Shown here: one piece after another, positions 51,570-61,188 of the stretch
How positions within the stretch are numbered: the stretch's first letter is position 1
Layout of the letters: each line of letters begins with the position of its first letter
Assembly: GCA_963783175.1 (NCBI GenBank)
Contig: CAWANG010000017.1
Span: 1-64,000, forward strand
Direction: 5' to 3'
DNA from: Roseiarcus sp963783175
Lineage (GTDB): Bacteria; Pseudomonadota; Alphaproteobacteria; Rhizobiales; Beijerinckiaceae
DNA: 64,000 bases
Translations under genes and position numbers: made by a program
Notes under the pieces: model-generated
The model's input: only the letters and a program-made list of their open reading frames with translations
Databases searched by the model: none
What the model was told of the DNA's origin: nothing

Positions 51570-52838
51570 ATGGCGCGATTGGGACGCTTGGCGGCTCTTG
51601 TCGCTTTGCCGTTGATGGCGGCGCCGCCCGAGCGCGCGATCGCGGTCGACACCGGCGCGCCGGTTGCTGTCGCCGCCAGGCTCTTCCAGGATCAAAGCGG
51701 GGCCAAACTCGTGTTCGACCTTTCGCGAACGGTCGACGTGAGCGCGTCCGCCATGGCGTCGCCCGATCGCATTGTTGTCGACATGCCGGAGGTCGGCTTT
51801 CGCCTCGACCCGTCGGTCGGCCGGGTCGGCGCGGTGCGCGACGATTCTCTGGTCAAGGACTTCCGTTTCGGCTTGCTTGCCGCCGGGAAATCGCGGATCG
51901 TCATCGACCTCGCGCGTCCGGCTTGTCCTGCCGACGTTTCCGTCAGACAAATCGTCGAGGGCGCGCCCGCGGCGCAACTCACGATTGAACTGAAGCCCTG
52001 CGATCCCTCAACATTCGCTGCGCTCCTCCGATCGCCGGCTGTTTCGACTGCAGGCGCGCCAGATGCGCCCGCGGCTGCGCAGCCGCCAGTCGTTGTCCTT
52101 GATCCGGGTCACGGCGGCATCGACGGCGGCGCCCGCGGCCTCGGGGGCGTGCAGGAAAAGTTCCTGGTTTACGAATTTTGCGCCGAATTGAAGCGACAAC
52201 TCGATGCAACGAAGCGCTACAGAGTCGTAATGACGCGTGACGGCGATCAATACGTGGATCTCGAAGATCGGGTCGATATCGCCCGCGCCGCCAACGCGTC
52301 ATTGTTCATTTCCGTCCACGCTGACACACTGAGCGAGGACCCGGACGTTAGCGGCTCCACGGTCTATACCGTGGCGGACCGCGCTTCCGATGCGGAGGCT
52401 GCCCGCATTGCCGCCCGGGAAAACGCCGCCGACAGAGACCCTGTCGGGCGCAGGCGGCTCGATGATCCGGACGTCGCCGGCATCCTGTTCGACCTAAAGC
52501 GGCGAGAGACCCGGAGTTACGCCCACATCTTCTCGCGAGGTCTTGTCGGCAGCTTGCGTGGCGCAGCGAAGCTCAACCACAACCCGGAACGCTCGGCCGG
52601 CTTCGTCGTCCTGAAGGCGCCAGAATTTCCCTCCGTCCTCGTTGAACTGGGCTACCTCTCGAACCCCCAAGACGTCCAGTCTCTAATGTCCCCGGAATGG
52701 CGGGCCAAGGCGGCTGGGGCCATGGTCAACGCCACCGACGCCTTCTTTTCTGGATCCGAGAAGCCGGCAGCCGCGCCCTCGGCCGAGCCCGGGATCGCGT
52801 TGTCAAGCGGACAGGCTGCCCCGCCGCCCGGCCATTGA
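51570..52838 (+). CDS. amiC: N-acetylmuramoyl-L-alanine amidase with AMIN domain
   Basis: A 422-residue periplasmic hydrolase that cuts the bond between muramic acid and the peptide stem, needed for cell separation. It has a signal peptide, an AMIN domain (about 32-130) that targets peptidoglycan or the septum, and an Amidase_3 domain (about 172-395) with zinc ligands in VLDPGHGGIDGGARG, KFLVYEF and ISVHADT. The catalytic Glu is in VLVELGYLSNP. AGGGGAAG lies before the ATG. mrcA follows on the same strand. Confidence 0.92.
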   Translation: MARLGRLAALVALPLMAAPPERAIAVDTGAPVAVAARLFQDQSGAKLVFDLSRTVDVSASAMASPDRIVVDMPEVGFRLDPSVGRVGAVRDDSLVKDFRFGLLAAGKSRIVIDLARPACPADVSVRQIVEGAPAAQLTIELKPCDPSTFAALLRSPAVSTAGAPDAPAAAQPPVVVLDPGHGGIDGGARGLGGVQEKFLVYEFCAELKRQLDATKRYRVVMTRDGDQYVDLEDRVDIARAANASLFISVHADTLSEDPDVSGSTVYTVADRASDAEAARIAARENAADRDPVGRRRLDDPDVAGILFDLKRRETRSYAHIFSRGLVGSLRGAAKLNHNPERSAGFVVLKAPEFPSVLVELGYLSNPQDVQSLMSPEWRAKAAGAMVNATDAFFSGSEKPAAAPSAEPGIALSSGQAAPPPGH

Positions 52839-53093
52839 CCCTTGCGCGCAGTGGGCGCCCCGGGCTATTGGCATGCGCGGCCTGGCGCGAGACGCATCGA
52901 TCATAAATTCGCCCAAGTCGAGATTGACACGGGACGAGTCCGGCGGGCTCGATTCCGTGCCGGGTCGGGGCGGCCAAGCGAAGGGCTGCAGACCGGCCTC
53001 GTAGACTGCGCGCCTTCGAGGCGCTGAGATTAGAGTTCGTCTCGGCGCCTGGAGCGCTCGCCGACGGGCGCATTGGAAGGCTACGATCGAGAG

Positions 53094-55493
53094 ATGCGCG
53101 GGATCGTTCGCATTATCGGCTTCATATTCGCTACCGGCACGCTGCTGTTCGTCGTGGCGGCGGCTGTCTTTGCCGGCGTCGTTTGGAAATATGAGCAGGA
53201 CCTGCCGGACTACAGCCAGCTCAAGAACTACGAGCCGCCGGTGATGACGCGCGTGCACGCGGCTGACGGCAGCCTGCTTGCGGAATATTCGCGAGAGCGA
53301 CGCCTCTATCTCCCGTCGGACGAAATTCCGGCCCTGGTCAAGGAGGCGTTCATATCGGCCGAAGACAAGAACTTTTACAGCCATTGGGGCGTCGACCCCG
53401 AAGGCATCGTCCGCGCGGCCTTCGTCTACCTTCAAGGATCACGACATATCCAGGGCGCTTCGACCATCACCCAGCAGGTAGCGAAGAACTTCCTTTTGAA
53501 CTCGGACCGAACGTTCGACCGCAAGATTCGTGAGATTCTGCTGAGTATGCGAATTGAGTCCGCCTACTCGAAGGAAAAGATCCTCGAACTCTACCTCAAC
53601 GAGATTTATCTCGGCCTTTCCAACTACGGCGTCGCGGCGGCGGCGCTCAATTATTTCAACAAGTCCGTGCACGAGCTGACCATTGCCGAAGTCGCCTATC
53701 TCGCGGCTTTGCCAAAGGAGCCGAGTTCGCTGAACCCATTCCGCGATCATGACCGCGCTGTAGAAAGGCGCAACTACGTCATTGGGCGCATGGAGGAGGA
53801 TCGCTACATTACCGCCAAACAGGCTGACGAGGCTCGGGCTGAGCCTTTGGTGGTCAATCCGCGCGTCCTCACGCCAAATTCGATTGCCGCGGGTTTCTTC
53901 GCCGAAGAGGTCCGGCGCGAATTGTCAGAGCGCTACGGCGAGCAAAAGCTTTACGAGGGCGGCCTGTCGGTTCGCACAACTCTCGACCCGAAAGTTCAGC
54001 TGATGGCGCGTAAAGCGCTGGTCGACGGTCTGGTGCGCTATGATGAGGCCTACGGCTGGCACGGCACGCTCAAGACCATCGACATCAGCCAGGATTGGGG
54101 CGTTCCGCTGGCCGATATTCCCGCCTATGGCGACATCAAGCCTTGGGTCTTGGCGGTGGCGCTTGACGTCGGCGACACCGCGGTGCGGATCGGAATCCAG
54201 CCGGAGCGCGACAAGTCCGGCGCGATCGTCGCCGACCGCAAGACCGGCTCAGTGACGCTCGACGGCGTCAAATGGACGGGCAGGAGGCCGAAGAGCCTGG
54301 TCAAACCGGGCGACGTCTTTTATGTCGAGCCGGTCGTGGGCCGCGACGGAGAATATCGGGTGCGGCAAATTCCGGAAGTGTCCGGCGCCTGCATCGCGAT
54401 GGATCCGTTCACCGGACGCGTGCTCGCCATGGTCGGCGGATTTTCGTTTGACGAGTCCGAGTTCAATCGAGCGACTCAGGCGCAGCGCCAGCCGGGTTCC
54501 TCGTTCAAGCCCTTCGTCTACGCAGCAGCGCTGGATAACGGCTACACGCCCTCGTCAACTCTTCTCGACGCCCCGGTCCAGATTGACGACGGCAGCGGCC
54601 AACTATGGACTCCGGCGAATTTCGAGGGCACCTCCGGAGGGCCGCATACGCTCAGATTTGGGATCGAACATTCGATCAACCTGATGACGATCAGGCTCGC
54701 GCGCGACATCGGCATGCCGCTGGTGGTCGAATACGCCAAGCGCTTCGGCATCTACGACAATCTGCCGCCGTTCCTGTCGATGGCGATCGGCGCGGGCGAG
54801 ACAACTGTGCTGCGGATGATCACCGGCTATTCAATGTTCGCCAATGGCGGCAAGCGGGTGAAAGCAACGCTGATCGACCGGATCCAGGATCGCTGGGGCA
54901 ATACGATCTACAAGCACGACGAACGCGTCTGCGAAGGGTGCGACGACCCGGATTGGCACAACCAACCCGAGCCTCGCCTGATCGATAAGCGCGAACAAGT
55001 GATCGATCCGCTGACGGCCTATCAAATCACCTCCATCATGGAGGGCGTCATCCAGCGCGGCACCGGCATCGCGATCAAGGAGGTGGGCAAGCACCTTGCC
55101 GGCAAGACCGGCACCACCAACGATGCGAAAGACCTCTGGTTTGTCGGCTATTCGCCCAACCTCGCCTTCGGCGTGTTCATGGGTTACGACAAGCCCCGTT
55201 CCCTTGGCGGCAGCGCGCAGGCGGCGCTTTACACCGCGCCGATATTCCGCGACTTCATGAAGTTGGCGCTCAAGGACACGCCCGACACGCCGTTCCGCAT
55301 TCCGCCCGGCATCAAGCTCATTTCCGTCGACGTTCATTCCGGAATGCGGGCGAGCGGAGCCGGCACAATCATGGAGGCGTTCAAACCCGGCACCGGGCCG
55401 CCCGACACCTATGGCGGCGGCTGGGGCGAGGGGGCTCAGACCTCGTCGCGGAGCGAACGATCGGTTGGATCGGGGACGGGCGGCCTGTACTGA
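53094..55493 (+). CDS. mrcA: Penicillin-binding protein 1A
   Basis: A bifunctional class A PBP of 799 residues that polymerises and cross-links peptidoglycan. A membrane anchor (about 8-30) is followed by the GT51 domain with SAEDKNFYSHWGVDPEG and STITQQVAKNFLL. The transpeptidase has the SxxK in GSSFKPFVY, SxN in EHSINLM and KTGT in AGKTGTTNDAKD. The ATG at 53094 is preferred over the upstream TTG. It lies downstream of amiC, a common pairing for cell-wall enzymes. Confidence 0.95.
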   Translation: MRGIVRIIGFIFATGTLLFVVAAAVFAGVVWKYEQDLPDYSQLKNYEPPVMTRVHAADGSLLAEYSRERRLYLPSDEIPALVKEAFISAEDKNFYSHWGVDPEGIVRAAFVYLQGSRHIQGASTITQQVAKNFLLNSDRTFDRKIREILLSMRIESAYSKEKILELYLNEIYLGLSNYGVAAAALNYFNKSVHELTIAEVAYLAALPKEPSSLNPFRDHDRAVERRNYVIGRMEEDRYITAKQADEARAEPLVVNPRVLTPNSIAAGFFAEEVRRELSERYGEQKLYEGGLSVRTTLDPKVQLMARKALVDGLVRYDEAYGWHGTLKTIDISQDWGVPLADIPAYGDIKPWVLAVALDVGDTAVRIGIQPERDKSGAIVADRKTGSVTLDGVKWTGRRPKSLVKPGDVFYVEPVVGRDGEYRVRQIPEVSGACIAMDPFTGRVLAMVGGFSFDESEFNRATQAQRQPGSSFKPFVYAAALDNGYTPSSTLLDAPVQIDDGSGQLWTPANFEGTSGGPHTLRFGIEHSINLMTIRLARDIGMPLVVEYAKRFGIYDNLPPFLSMAIGAGETTVLRMITGYSMFANGGKRVKATLIDRIQDRWGNTIYKHDERVCEGCDDPDWHNQPEPRLIDKREQVIDPLTAYQITSIMEGVIQRGTGIAIKEVGKHLAGKTGTTNDAKDLWFVGYSPNLAFGVFMGYDKPRSLGGSAQAALYTAPIFRDFMKLALKDTPDTPFRIPPGIKLISVDVHSGMRASGAGTIMEAFKPGTGPPDTYGGGWGEGAQTSSRSERSVGSGTGGLY

Positions 55494-55626
55494 GTCGCCG
55501 AATTGTCCGGACGATGAGTTCAAACCCCTCTCCGCTCGCCCGGGCGCCGTCTCTAAGGCGCCGCAACACGCTTAGGCAGAGCGACTCGCGGAATCGCATC
55601 TCGCTTTCAGGTTTATGGGTTGGATC

Positions 55627-56755
55627 ATGCGCGCCGAAGCCGAACAGTTGGTCGAATCGATCAAGCAGTCCGTGGGATTGCTGAGGAGGCATCTTTGACG
55701 TCGATGCGGCGACGCGGCGTCTGGCCGAACTGAACGCGAAATCCGAAGATCCCAATCTTTGGACCGATCCCGAATTCGCCGAAAAGGTGATGCGCGAGCG
55801 CACGATGCTGGAAGACCGGCTGGGTTCGCTGGCGCAAATTCAGCGCGACCTCGACGACGCGGCGACGCTGGTCGACCTTGGGGAGACCGAGGGCGACCAC
55901 GCGGTCGAAGCCGAGGGAATCGCTGCGCTCAGGGCGCTCAAGACCGAGGGCGAACGGCGCCAGCTTGAGGCGCTGCTTTCGGGAGAGGCCGACGCCAACG
56001 ACAGCTATGTCGAAGTTCATTCCGGGGCGGGCGGCACCGAGAGCTGCGACTGGGCGCGCATGCTGTTGCGAATGTACGCGCGCTGGGCGGAACGGCGAAA
56101 ATTCCAAGTCGAGCTGATCGAAGAGACTGCTGGGGACGAGGCCGGCATCAAGTCGGCGACGATCATCATCAAGGGCCATAACGCGCATGGATGGCTGAAG
56201 ACCGAGTCGGGCGTCCATCGTCTGGTACGGATCTCGCCATTCGATTCCAACGCCCGCCGGCATACGAGTTTCGCCTCCGTCTGGGTCTATCCGGTTGTCG
56301 ACGACCGGATCCAGATCGAAGTCAACGAGAGCGATTGCCGGATCGACACCTATCGCGCGTCCGGCGCTGGCGGACAGCACGTCAACAAAACTAAATCGGC
56401 GGTGCGCATTACCCACCTGCCGACCGGCATCGTCGTCGCCTGCCAATCGGAGCGCTCACAGCACAAGAACCGGGCGACCGCCTGGAACATGTTGCGCGCC
56501 CGCCTCTATGAGCTCGAGCTGGAGAAGCGGGAAGCCAAGGCCAACGCCGATGCGGCCTCCAAAACCGACATTGGCTGGGGCCACCAGATCCGCTCCTACG
56601 TGCTGCAACCGTACCAGATGGTGAAAGACCTTCGCACCGGCCACGTATCGGGTTCGCCTGCCGACGTGCTCGACGGGGATCTCGACGCGTTCATGGAGGC
56701 TTCACTCGCCCAGCGTCTGTCGGGTCGCACCGTGGCTGTGGAGGACGTCGAATAG
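55627..56755 (+). CDS. prfB: Peptide chain release factor 2, programmed +1 frameshift
   Basis: RF2 terminates translation at UGA and UAA. The first frame reads from ATG 55627 to CTT TGA (55693-55698), preceded by AGGAGG (55684-55689) and followed by C. Slippage at CTT TGA C shifts to the +1 frame at GAC (55697), giving about 375 residues. The catalytic GGQ is in GAGGQHVNKTKS. This is the conserved autoregulatory RF2 site, not an error. The start MRAEAEQLVESIKQS matches rhizobial RF2. Confidence 0.95.
55684..55699 (+). promoter_or_regulatory. RF2 programmed frameshift site
   Basis: It consists of AGGAGG, a 3-nt spacer CAT, then CTTTGAC. The internal Shine-Dalgarno, slippery CTT and in-frame TGA C are the three known stimulators of +1 slippage. 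Confidence 0.93.
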
Positions 56756-57180
56756 GCCGTTCTGCGCCGACAACGAAATCCAAATCCGCCGCAACAAAAT
56801 CAGAGCCCGGCGCAACGAAAACCAAATTCGGCGCAACAAAATCCAAATCCAGCGCAACGAAAACCAAATCGTTTTCTCTTCCGTCAATCCAGACTTTTCA
56901 ATGGCTTAACCGCGAAAACCAGGCAAAGCCGCCCTTGGCTCCGGGCCCGGGCGATCAATACGCCATCGAAGTCAGACACCGTGAGGCGCTGGCGCCACAT
57001 CGTCGCCCGGAGGGAAACCCCGGGATGCCGACAACAGCAGGGACAATAGCACGGCCTTCTGATTATCGCAAACAATTGTCACCGCCGCTCTTTCCCGCAT
57101 TGCGGACCGCGGCCTCGCACGCGCGCCGAGTTTCGGCAATTCCATCCGGAGACCACGTCTGAAGGATTTCGGCCGGGCTT
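56756..57180. other. 425-bp convergent intergenic region with repeat copy 3
   Basis: The region lies between prfB and the cytochrome b561 gene. Beyond the repeat at 56769-56908 I see no gene, and the remaining 270 bp hold no clear hairpin with a T-run. Confidence 0.55.
56769..56908 (+). repeat. Dispersed phased repeat, copy 3
   Basis: CGCAAC recurs at 56790, 56811, 56832 and 56853, an exact 21-bp period, and a related unit starts at 56769. The array is AT-richer than its surroundings. It is followed by the core CTTTTCAATGGCTTA (56894-56908), identical to copy 2. Twenty-one base pairs is about two helical turns, as in the 10-bp arrays of the other two copies. Confidence 0.7.
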
Positions 57181-57753
57181 TCAGCGGCGCGAGGCGCCGA
57201 GTTTCGGCCAATCCGGCCACATTCGCCTCAGAACGTCGTCACCGTTCACGAGATGGTGCTTGAGCGCCCCCGCGACGTGGAGCGCGAGCAGGAACGCGAT
57301 TGCCCACGCAGCGACTTCATGCGCGAGCACGGCCTCGGCGAACTTCGACGGGTTGGCAGGCGCTATGTTCGGGATGACGAACAGGTCGAAGAATTGGGTC
57401 GGCACCGGGAGCGGCGACGTTGAAACGACCAGCCAGCCCGAGACGATCGCGCAGAGCGTCAAGACATAGAGCGCCACTTGGGCGAAAGCGGCGAGGCGGC
57501 GCTCCCAGTTCGGGGAAAGGGGAGCGGGCGAAGCGCCGGCAAATCGAGCGGCGAGCCGTGCGGCGGTCAACGCAAGCGCCACGAAGCCGAGCGATTTGTG
57601 CAACTGGAAAAGATCGAACGTCGACGCAGCGTCGAGGCCGCCGTACACCATTGCCCACCCGAGCGCGATGAGCGCCAGAATGAGCACGGCCCCCGCCCAA
57701 TGGAGCAAAATGATCAGCCCGCTCCAGCGCGCCGGCCGCGCCTTGGCATTCAA
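57181..57753 (-). CDS. Cytochrome b561 family protein
   Basis: A 190-residue membrane protein with four predicted helices and heme-binding His residues in ILLHWAGAVL, LHKSLGFVAL, LAHEVAAWAI and LHVAGALKHH. It is often found beside yceI and could move electrons in the membrane. The start is the TTG at 57753, overlapping the yceI stop as TTGA. Confidence 0.85.
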   Translation of the reverse strand: MNAKARPARWSGLIILLHWAGAVLILALIALGWAMVYGGLDAASTFDLFQLHKSLGFVALALTAARLAARFAGASPAPLSPNWERRLAAFAQVALYVLTLCAIVSGWLVVSTSPLPVPTQFFDLFVIPNIAPANPSKFAEAVLAHEVAAWAIAFLLALHVAGALKHHLVNGDDVLRRMWPDWPKLGASRR

Positions 57754-58346
57754 AGGTCCACGGCCTCGCTCGAAATCACGAGCTCGACTTCCCGAGCGAC
57801 CAGCGGGAAGCCCGAATTCATGCCGAACGCGAGTCTGTCGATGCTGGTTTTCGCCAAGAACTCAAGGCGCTGGCCGACGCCGCTTCCTTCGCGTTGCACC
57901 GCCACTTCGACGCTGAGGGGCCGCGTCACGCCGAGCAGGGTCAGGTCGCCGGTCACCCGGACCGTGTGATCGTTCACCTTCTCGACCGAATTCGAAGCAA
58001 AATCGATCGAGGGAAAATGCGCAGCGTCGAGGAAAGCCGCTGAGCGCAGATAATCGTCGAATGAGGGCGAGCCGACGTCCACCGACTGCGACTGCACATG
58101 GAACGTCACGCTGCTCCGGTCAGGATGATCGAGATCGACGGAGATACGTCCCGCAAACTGATGGAATTGGCCACGCGTGCGCGGATAGCCAACCGCGTCA
58201 ATAGCGAAGGCGATATGTGTTCGCGCGGGATCGATCCGATAATTCGCCGATGCGCTAGCGGGCGTGTGGGTATGAGCAAGGACGCCAATCGCCAAGATCG
58301 CGCAGACGATGCGGGCGCGCCGGATAGTATTGTCGCGTGCAGTCAT
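57750..58346 (-). CDS. YceI family periplasmic protein
   Basis: A 198-residue lipocalin-like protein with a signal peptide and the YceI pattern YRIDPARTHIAFAIDAVGYPRTRG. It binds isoprenoid-type lipids in some homologues. It is the upstream partner of cytochrome b561, and the two are co-transcribed. Confidence 0.9.
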   Translation of the reverse strand: MTARDNTIRRARIVCAILAIGVLAHTHTPASASANYRIDPARTHIAFAIDAVGYPRTRGQFHQFAGRISVDLDHPDRSSVTFHVQSQSVDVGSPSFDDYLRSAAFLDAAHFPSIDFASNSVEKVNDHTVRVTGDLTLLGVTRPLSVEVAVQREGSGVGQRLEFLAKTSIDRLAFGMNSGFPLVAREVELVISSEAVDL

Positions 58347-58478
58347 AGGCTCCTCACCATTTATGATCTAGATGAACATTCGAGGAGGGCGGCTTATTCA
58401 TTTCCGATGCCTGGTTTCACATATTCGTTACTGTTTGCCGACATCAAAGGCCGGCGCCCGATGCGCGGACGCCGGATT

Positions 58479-59243
58479 TCAGATTCGCTTTTCGATCGTC
58501 TGCGCTAAGGCGACGGCCCTCTCCTCCGGAATGCGGCCGATGACCAGATGGCTGCGTCCGCTTTGCGACCACCAGGCGAGCGACAAGTCGTCCCGGCGCT
58601 CCGAGCGAATTGGCGCGTCCGTCGCGTGGTTTGCGAAGATACAGAGCAAGACCGGCGCGCCCGAGGGATCGACGTAGGCGATCACGCCCAACGGCTTACC
58701 CTCGTAGGCGAGCATGAACGCCACGGTGAAACGGAGCCCCGGGAGAGCGACATTTTCCGGCGTCAGGTTGGCGCCCACCTTGGCGCCGAGGGCGGTCAGC
58801 TCAATCGCTTGCAGCGAGGCGTCCGGGTTTAACGGGCTGAAGGTCTCATTCGTATAGAGGTTCGTGTATTCGACCACCGCCGAACGCCAGTCGTCCCGCT
58901 CGCCAATCAGGCCAAAGCTCAACGCGATCCAGGCCGCGGCGCCTGCCGCGACGAGCCCGATCGCAATGCCAGCCGCAAGCTGTCGCAGTCCGTGACCCGA
59001 GAATCGGCCCGGCGGCTGGCGAGCTGGCCGGTCCACCGGAATCGCGGCCCGAAGGCGCTCCAGGGGAGCTTGGCGGAGAAGTTCGTCCAGTGACGCCGCG
59101 ATCGGCGCGCCGGCCGCCCGCAATTCGTCGTAGCGCTGACGTAGCCGCTCGTCGGTCGCCAACCGCGCCAGAAGCGCGGCTCGAGTGCTTTCATCGAGTT
59201 CGTTGTCGATCAGAGCGACAAGTTCGGCGTCTTCGTCAGTCAT
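58479..59243 (-). CDS. Transmembrane anti-sigma factor
   Basis: A 254-residue protein with a cytoplasmic N-terminal sigma-binding helix (about 1-80), one membrane helix (about 88-110) and a periplasmic sensor part. The usual HxxxCxxC zinc motif is absent, so it is a non-zinc anti-sigma. It follows the sigma gene after 20 bp and precedes yceI. Confidence 0.82.
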   Translation of the reverse strand: MTDEDAELVALIDNELDESTRAALLARLATDERLRQRYDELRAAGAPIAASLDELLRQAPLERLRAAIPVDRPARQPPGRFSGHGLRQLAAGIAIGLVAAGAAAWIALSFGLIGERDDWRSAVVEYTNLYTNETFSPLNPDASLQAIELTALGAKVGANLTPENVALPGLRFTVAFMLAYEGKPLGVIAYVDPSGAPVLLCIFANHATDAPIRSERRDDLSLAWWSQSGRSHLVIGRIPEERAVALAQTIEKRI

Positions 59244-59263
59244 CGTCTTGCTGCAGAATGCTC

Positions 59264-59755
59264 CTATTTAAGTCTCGCCAGCGCCGCGCGCGCCGCGGCC
59301 AGCCTGCTCATGACGGTGCCGATCGGGATCGCGAGAGCCGCTGCCGCCTCAGCGTAGGTGTACCCTTCGCCATAGACCAGCAGCATCGTTTCGCCCTGCG
59401 CCTCGGGAAGCTGGCCAATCGCTCTTAACACCGCGGAGGCGGTAATATTCATTTCGATTTCACGCGCGCCGTCGGTCGTCAAGACGTCCTCGGGGTCAAC
59501 GAAGCCGCCGCCTTCACGAATCCGTCGCGACCGAAGCTCATTCAGCCAGATCGAGCGCAAGATAGCGAGCAGCCACCGGTCAACTTTCGTTCCGGGAACG
59601 AATTGATCGGCGCGCTCGATCGCGCGCAGGCAAGTCGCCTGCACGAGGTCGTCGGCGACGTCCCGCGCCCTAGACAAAACGAGCGCGTAACGCCAAAGGC
59701 GCGCCAGGGAGGGCTCAAGCCCGGCCCGCACCTCGCGTCGACTCTCTTCGCTCAT
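59264..59755 (-). CDS. ECF RNA polymerase sigma factor
   Basis: A 163-residue extracytoplasmic-function sigma factor. Region 2 contains YALVLSRARDVADDLVQATCLRAI, and region 4 contains MLLVYGEGYTYAEAAAALAIPIGTVMSR. The ATG at 59755 gives the standard length. It is divergent from a Gly-rich TPR gene, with 151 bp between starts. It is paired with the anti-sigma gene and likely controls the surrounding cluster. Confidence 0.9.
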   Translation of the reverse strand: MSEESRREVRAGLEPSLARLWRYALVLSRARDVADDLVQATCLRAIERADQFVPGTKVDRWLLAILRSIWLNELRSRRIREGGGFVDPEDVLTTDGAREIEMNITASAVLRAIGQLPEAQGETMLLVYGEGYTYAEAAAALAIPIGTVMSRLAAARAALARLK

Positions 59756-59906
59756 GGCTCTAATAGAGCACGATCGGGCGATGAGCGAAGAGGGCGGATC
59801 GAATCTTTTTCGATCGATCTCGCGTTCGCGTCTAAAATCGCGGCTCGAATAATTGGCGGCCTGACGTGTTTCCTGGGCTCCGTATCTCAATCGGAAGGAC
59901 CTGGCG

Positions 59907-60650
59907 ATGCACAACTTTCTCAAATCTCATCACGAAAAACGCGGCGGTTTTGCTTCCGCGTTCTGTTGCGGATTGATTGTCGCCAGTCTCGCGCTGGCCT
60001 CGCCCGCGCTTTCGGCCGGCGGCGGCGCAGGCGGCGGGGGCGGCTCAGGCGGTGGCGGCGCGGGCGCTGGCGGCGGCGGCGCCGGAGCGGGCGGCGGCGG
60101 CGCCGGAGCGGGCGGTGGCGGCGGCGCGGGAGCGGGCGGCGGCGGATCGGGTGGGGGCAGCGGTGGGGGGTTCTATCGCTCCATCCAAATCGAGCCTCGG
60201 GCGCAGGTTCCGGCCGACCTCTCAACTTGCGCCCCAGGCCAGGTTTGGGACACGAAGCATAAAAGGTGCCTCGTCAGGCACAGCGGGGTGCTGTCCGATC
60301 CCGACCTGACCGAATACGCCTTCGCGCTCGCCAAGGCCGACCGATACCAGGAAGCGATCGACGTGCTCGACCTTTTGAACAACCCGAACACGCCGCGCGC
60401 TCTGAACTATCGCGGCTACGCGACGCGCAAACTCGGACACACCGACGAGGGGATCGGGTACTATCTGAAATCCGTTGCGCTCGACCCGTCCTATCCTCAG
60501 GTGCGCGAGTACCTTGGCGAAGCCTATGTCATCGAGGGCAAGTATGATCTCGCCAAGGACCAATTGACGACGATCGAAAAGCTTTGCGGAACCGAGTGTG
60601 AGTATTACGAGGACCTTGCCGACGCGCTCACCAAGGCGCATGCTCTCTAG
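59907..60650 (+). CDS. Secreted Gly-rich TPR protein
   Basis: A 247-residue exported protein with a signal peptide, a Gly/Ala tract (about residues 36-87, coded by 60012-60168) made of GGGGAGA-like units, and C-terminal TPR-like helices (about 130-230) with YRGYATRKLGHTDEGIGYY. The Gly tract arises from about 21-bp tandem DNA repeats. It is divergent from the ECF sigma gene and may act in an envelope complex; the function is unknown. Confidence 0.75.
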   Translation: MHNFLKSHHEKRGGFASAFCCGLIVASLALASPALSAGGGAGGGGGSGGGGAGAGGGGAGAGGGGAGAGGGGGAGAGGGGSGGGSGGGFYRSIQIEPRAQVPADLSTCAPGQVWDTKHKRCLVRHSGVLSDPDLTEYAFALAKADRYQEAIDVLDLLNNPNTPRALNYRGYATRKLGHTDEGIGYYLKSVALDPSYPQVREYLGEAYVIEGKYDLAKDQLTTIEKLCGTECEYYEDLADALTKAHAL

Positions 60651-60715
60651 CCGATAAAGCGACGCGCGTTGCGTAGTCGCGGCGCGCGTTGCTCCCGACG
60701 AAAGGAACGATCGAC

Positions 60716-61177
60716 ATGTCGCGCGCCCAATCAACGCGCGAAGACGCCGCACTCCCTGCGGGCGCGCGGACTTTCGACGCGGACCTCCGTTTCCTGTCGC
60801 GCTGGGCTAACCCGCTCGGACTCCTCGCGCGGGCGATGCTGGCTTACATTTTCATCGTCGAAGGGGCCGAAAAGATCACGAGCTACGCCAGCGTCGTCGA
60901 CTATATGCAGGCCAACGGCGTTGACGGACGGCTGCTGCCGCTGGTCATTCTGACCGAACTCGGCGGCGGCCTTTTGGTGCTCGGCGGGCTGAAAACGCGC
61001 TGGGCGGCGATCGCGCTATCCGGCTATTGCTTGCTGACGGTGCTGTTCTTCCACCTCGGCGCGGATCAGACGATAGAATTGCGAAAGAACATCGCGATGG
61101 CCGGCGGTTTCCTGGCGCTCGCGATACTCGGCCCCGGCGGATGGTCGCTCGACGCCTGGCGCGGCCGCGAGGGCTAG
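60716..61177 (+). CDS. DoxX family membrane protein
   Basis: A 153-residue inner-membrane protein with four helices and the DoxX pattern ARAMLAYIFIVEGAEKI at the start, ending GPGGWSLDAW. It could transfer electrons or couple to oxidative stress defences. GAAAGGAA lies upstream of the ATG. It follows the Gly-rich TPR gene by 65 bp, so they are likely one transcript. Confidence 0.85.
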   Translation: MSRAQSTREDAALPAGARTFDADLRFLSRWANPLGLLARAMLAYIFIVEGAEKITSYASVVDYMQANGVDGRLLPLVILTELGGGLLVLGGLKTRWAAIALSGYCLLTVLFFHLGADQTIELRKNIAMAGGFLALAILGPGGWSLDAWRGREG

Positions 61178-61188
61178 CGGCCGATCCC

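Noticed and set aside
55627..55699. prfB as a broken gene
   Set aside because: The break is at the conserved CTTTGAC site with an AGGAGG, the known programmed frameshift of RF2.
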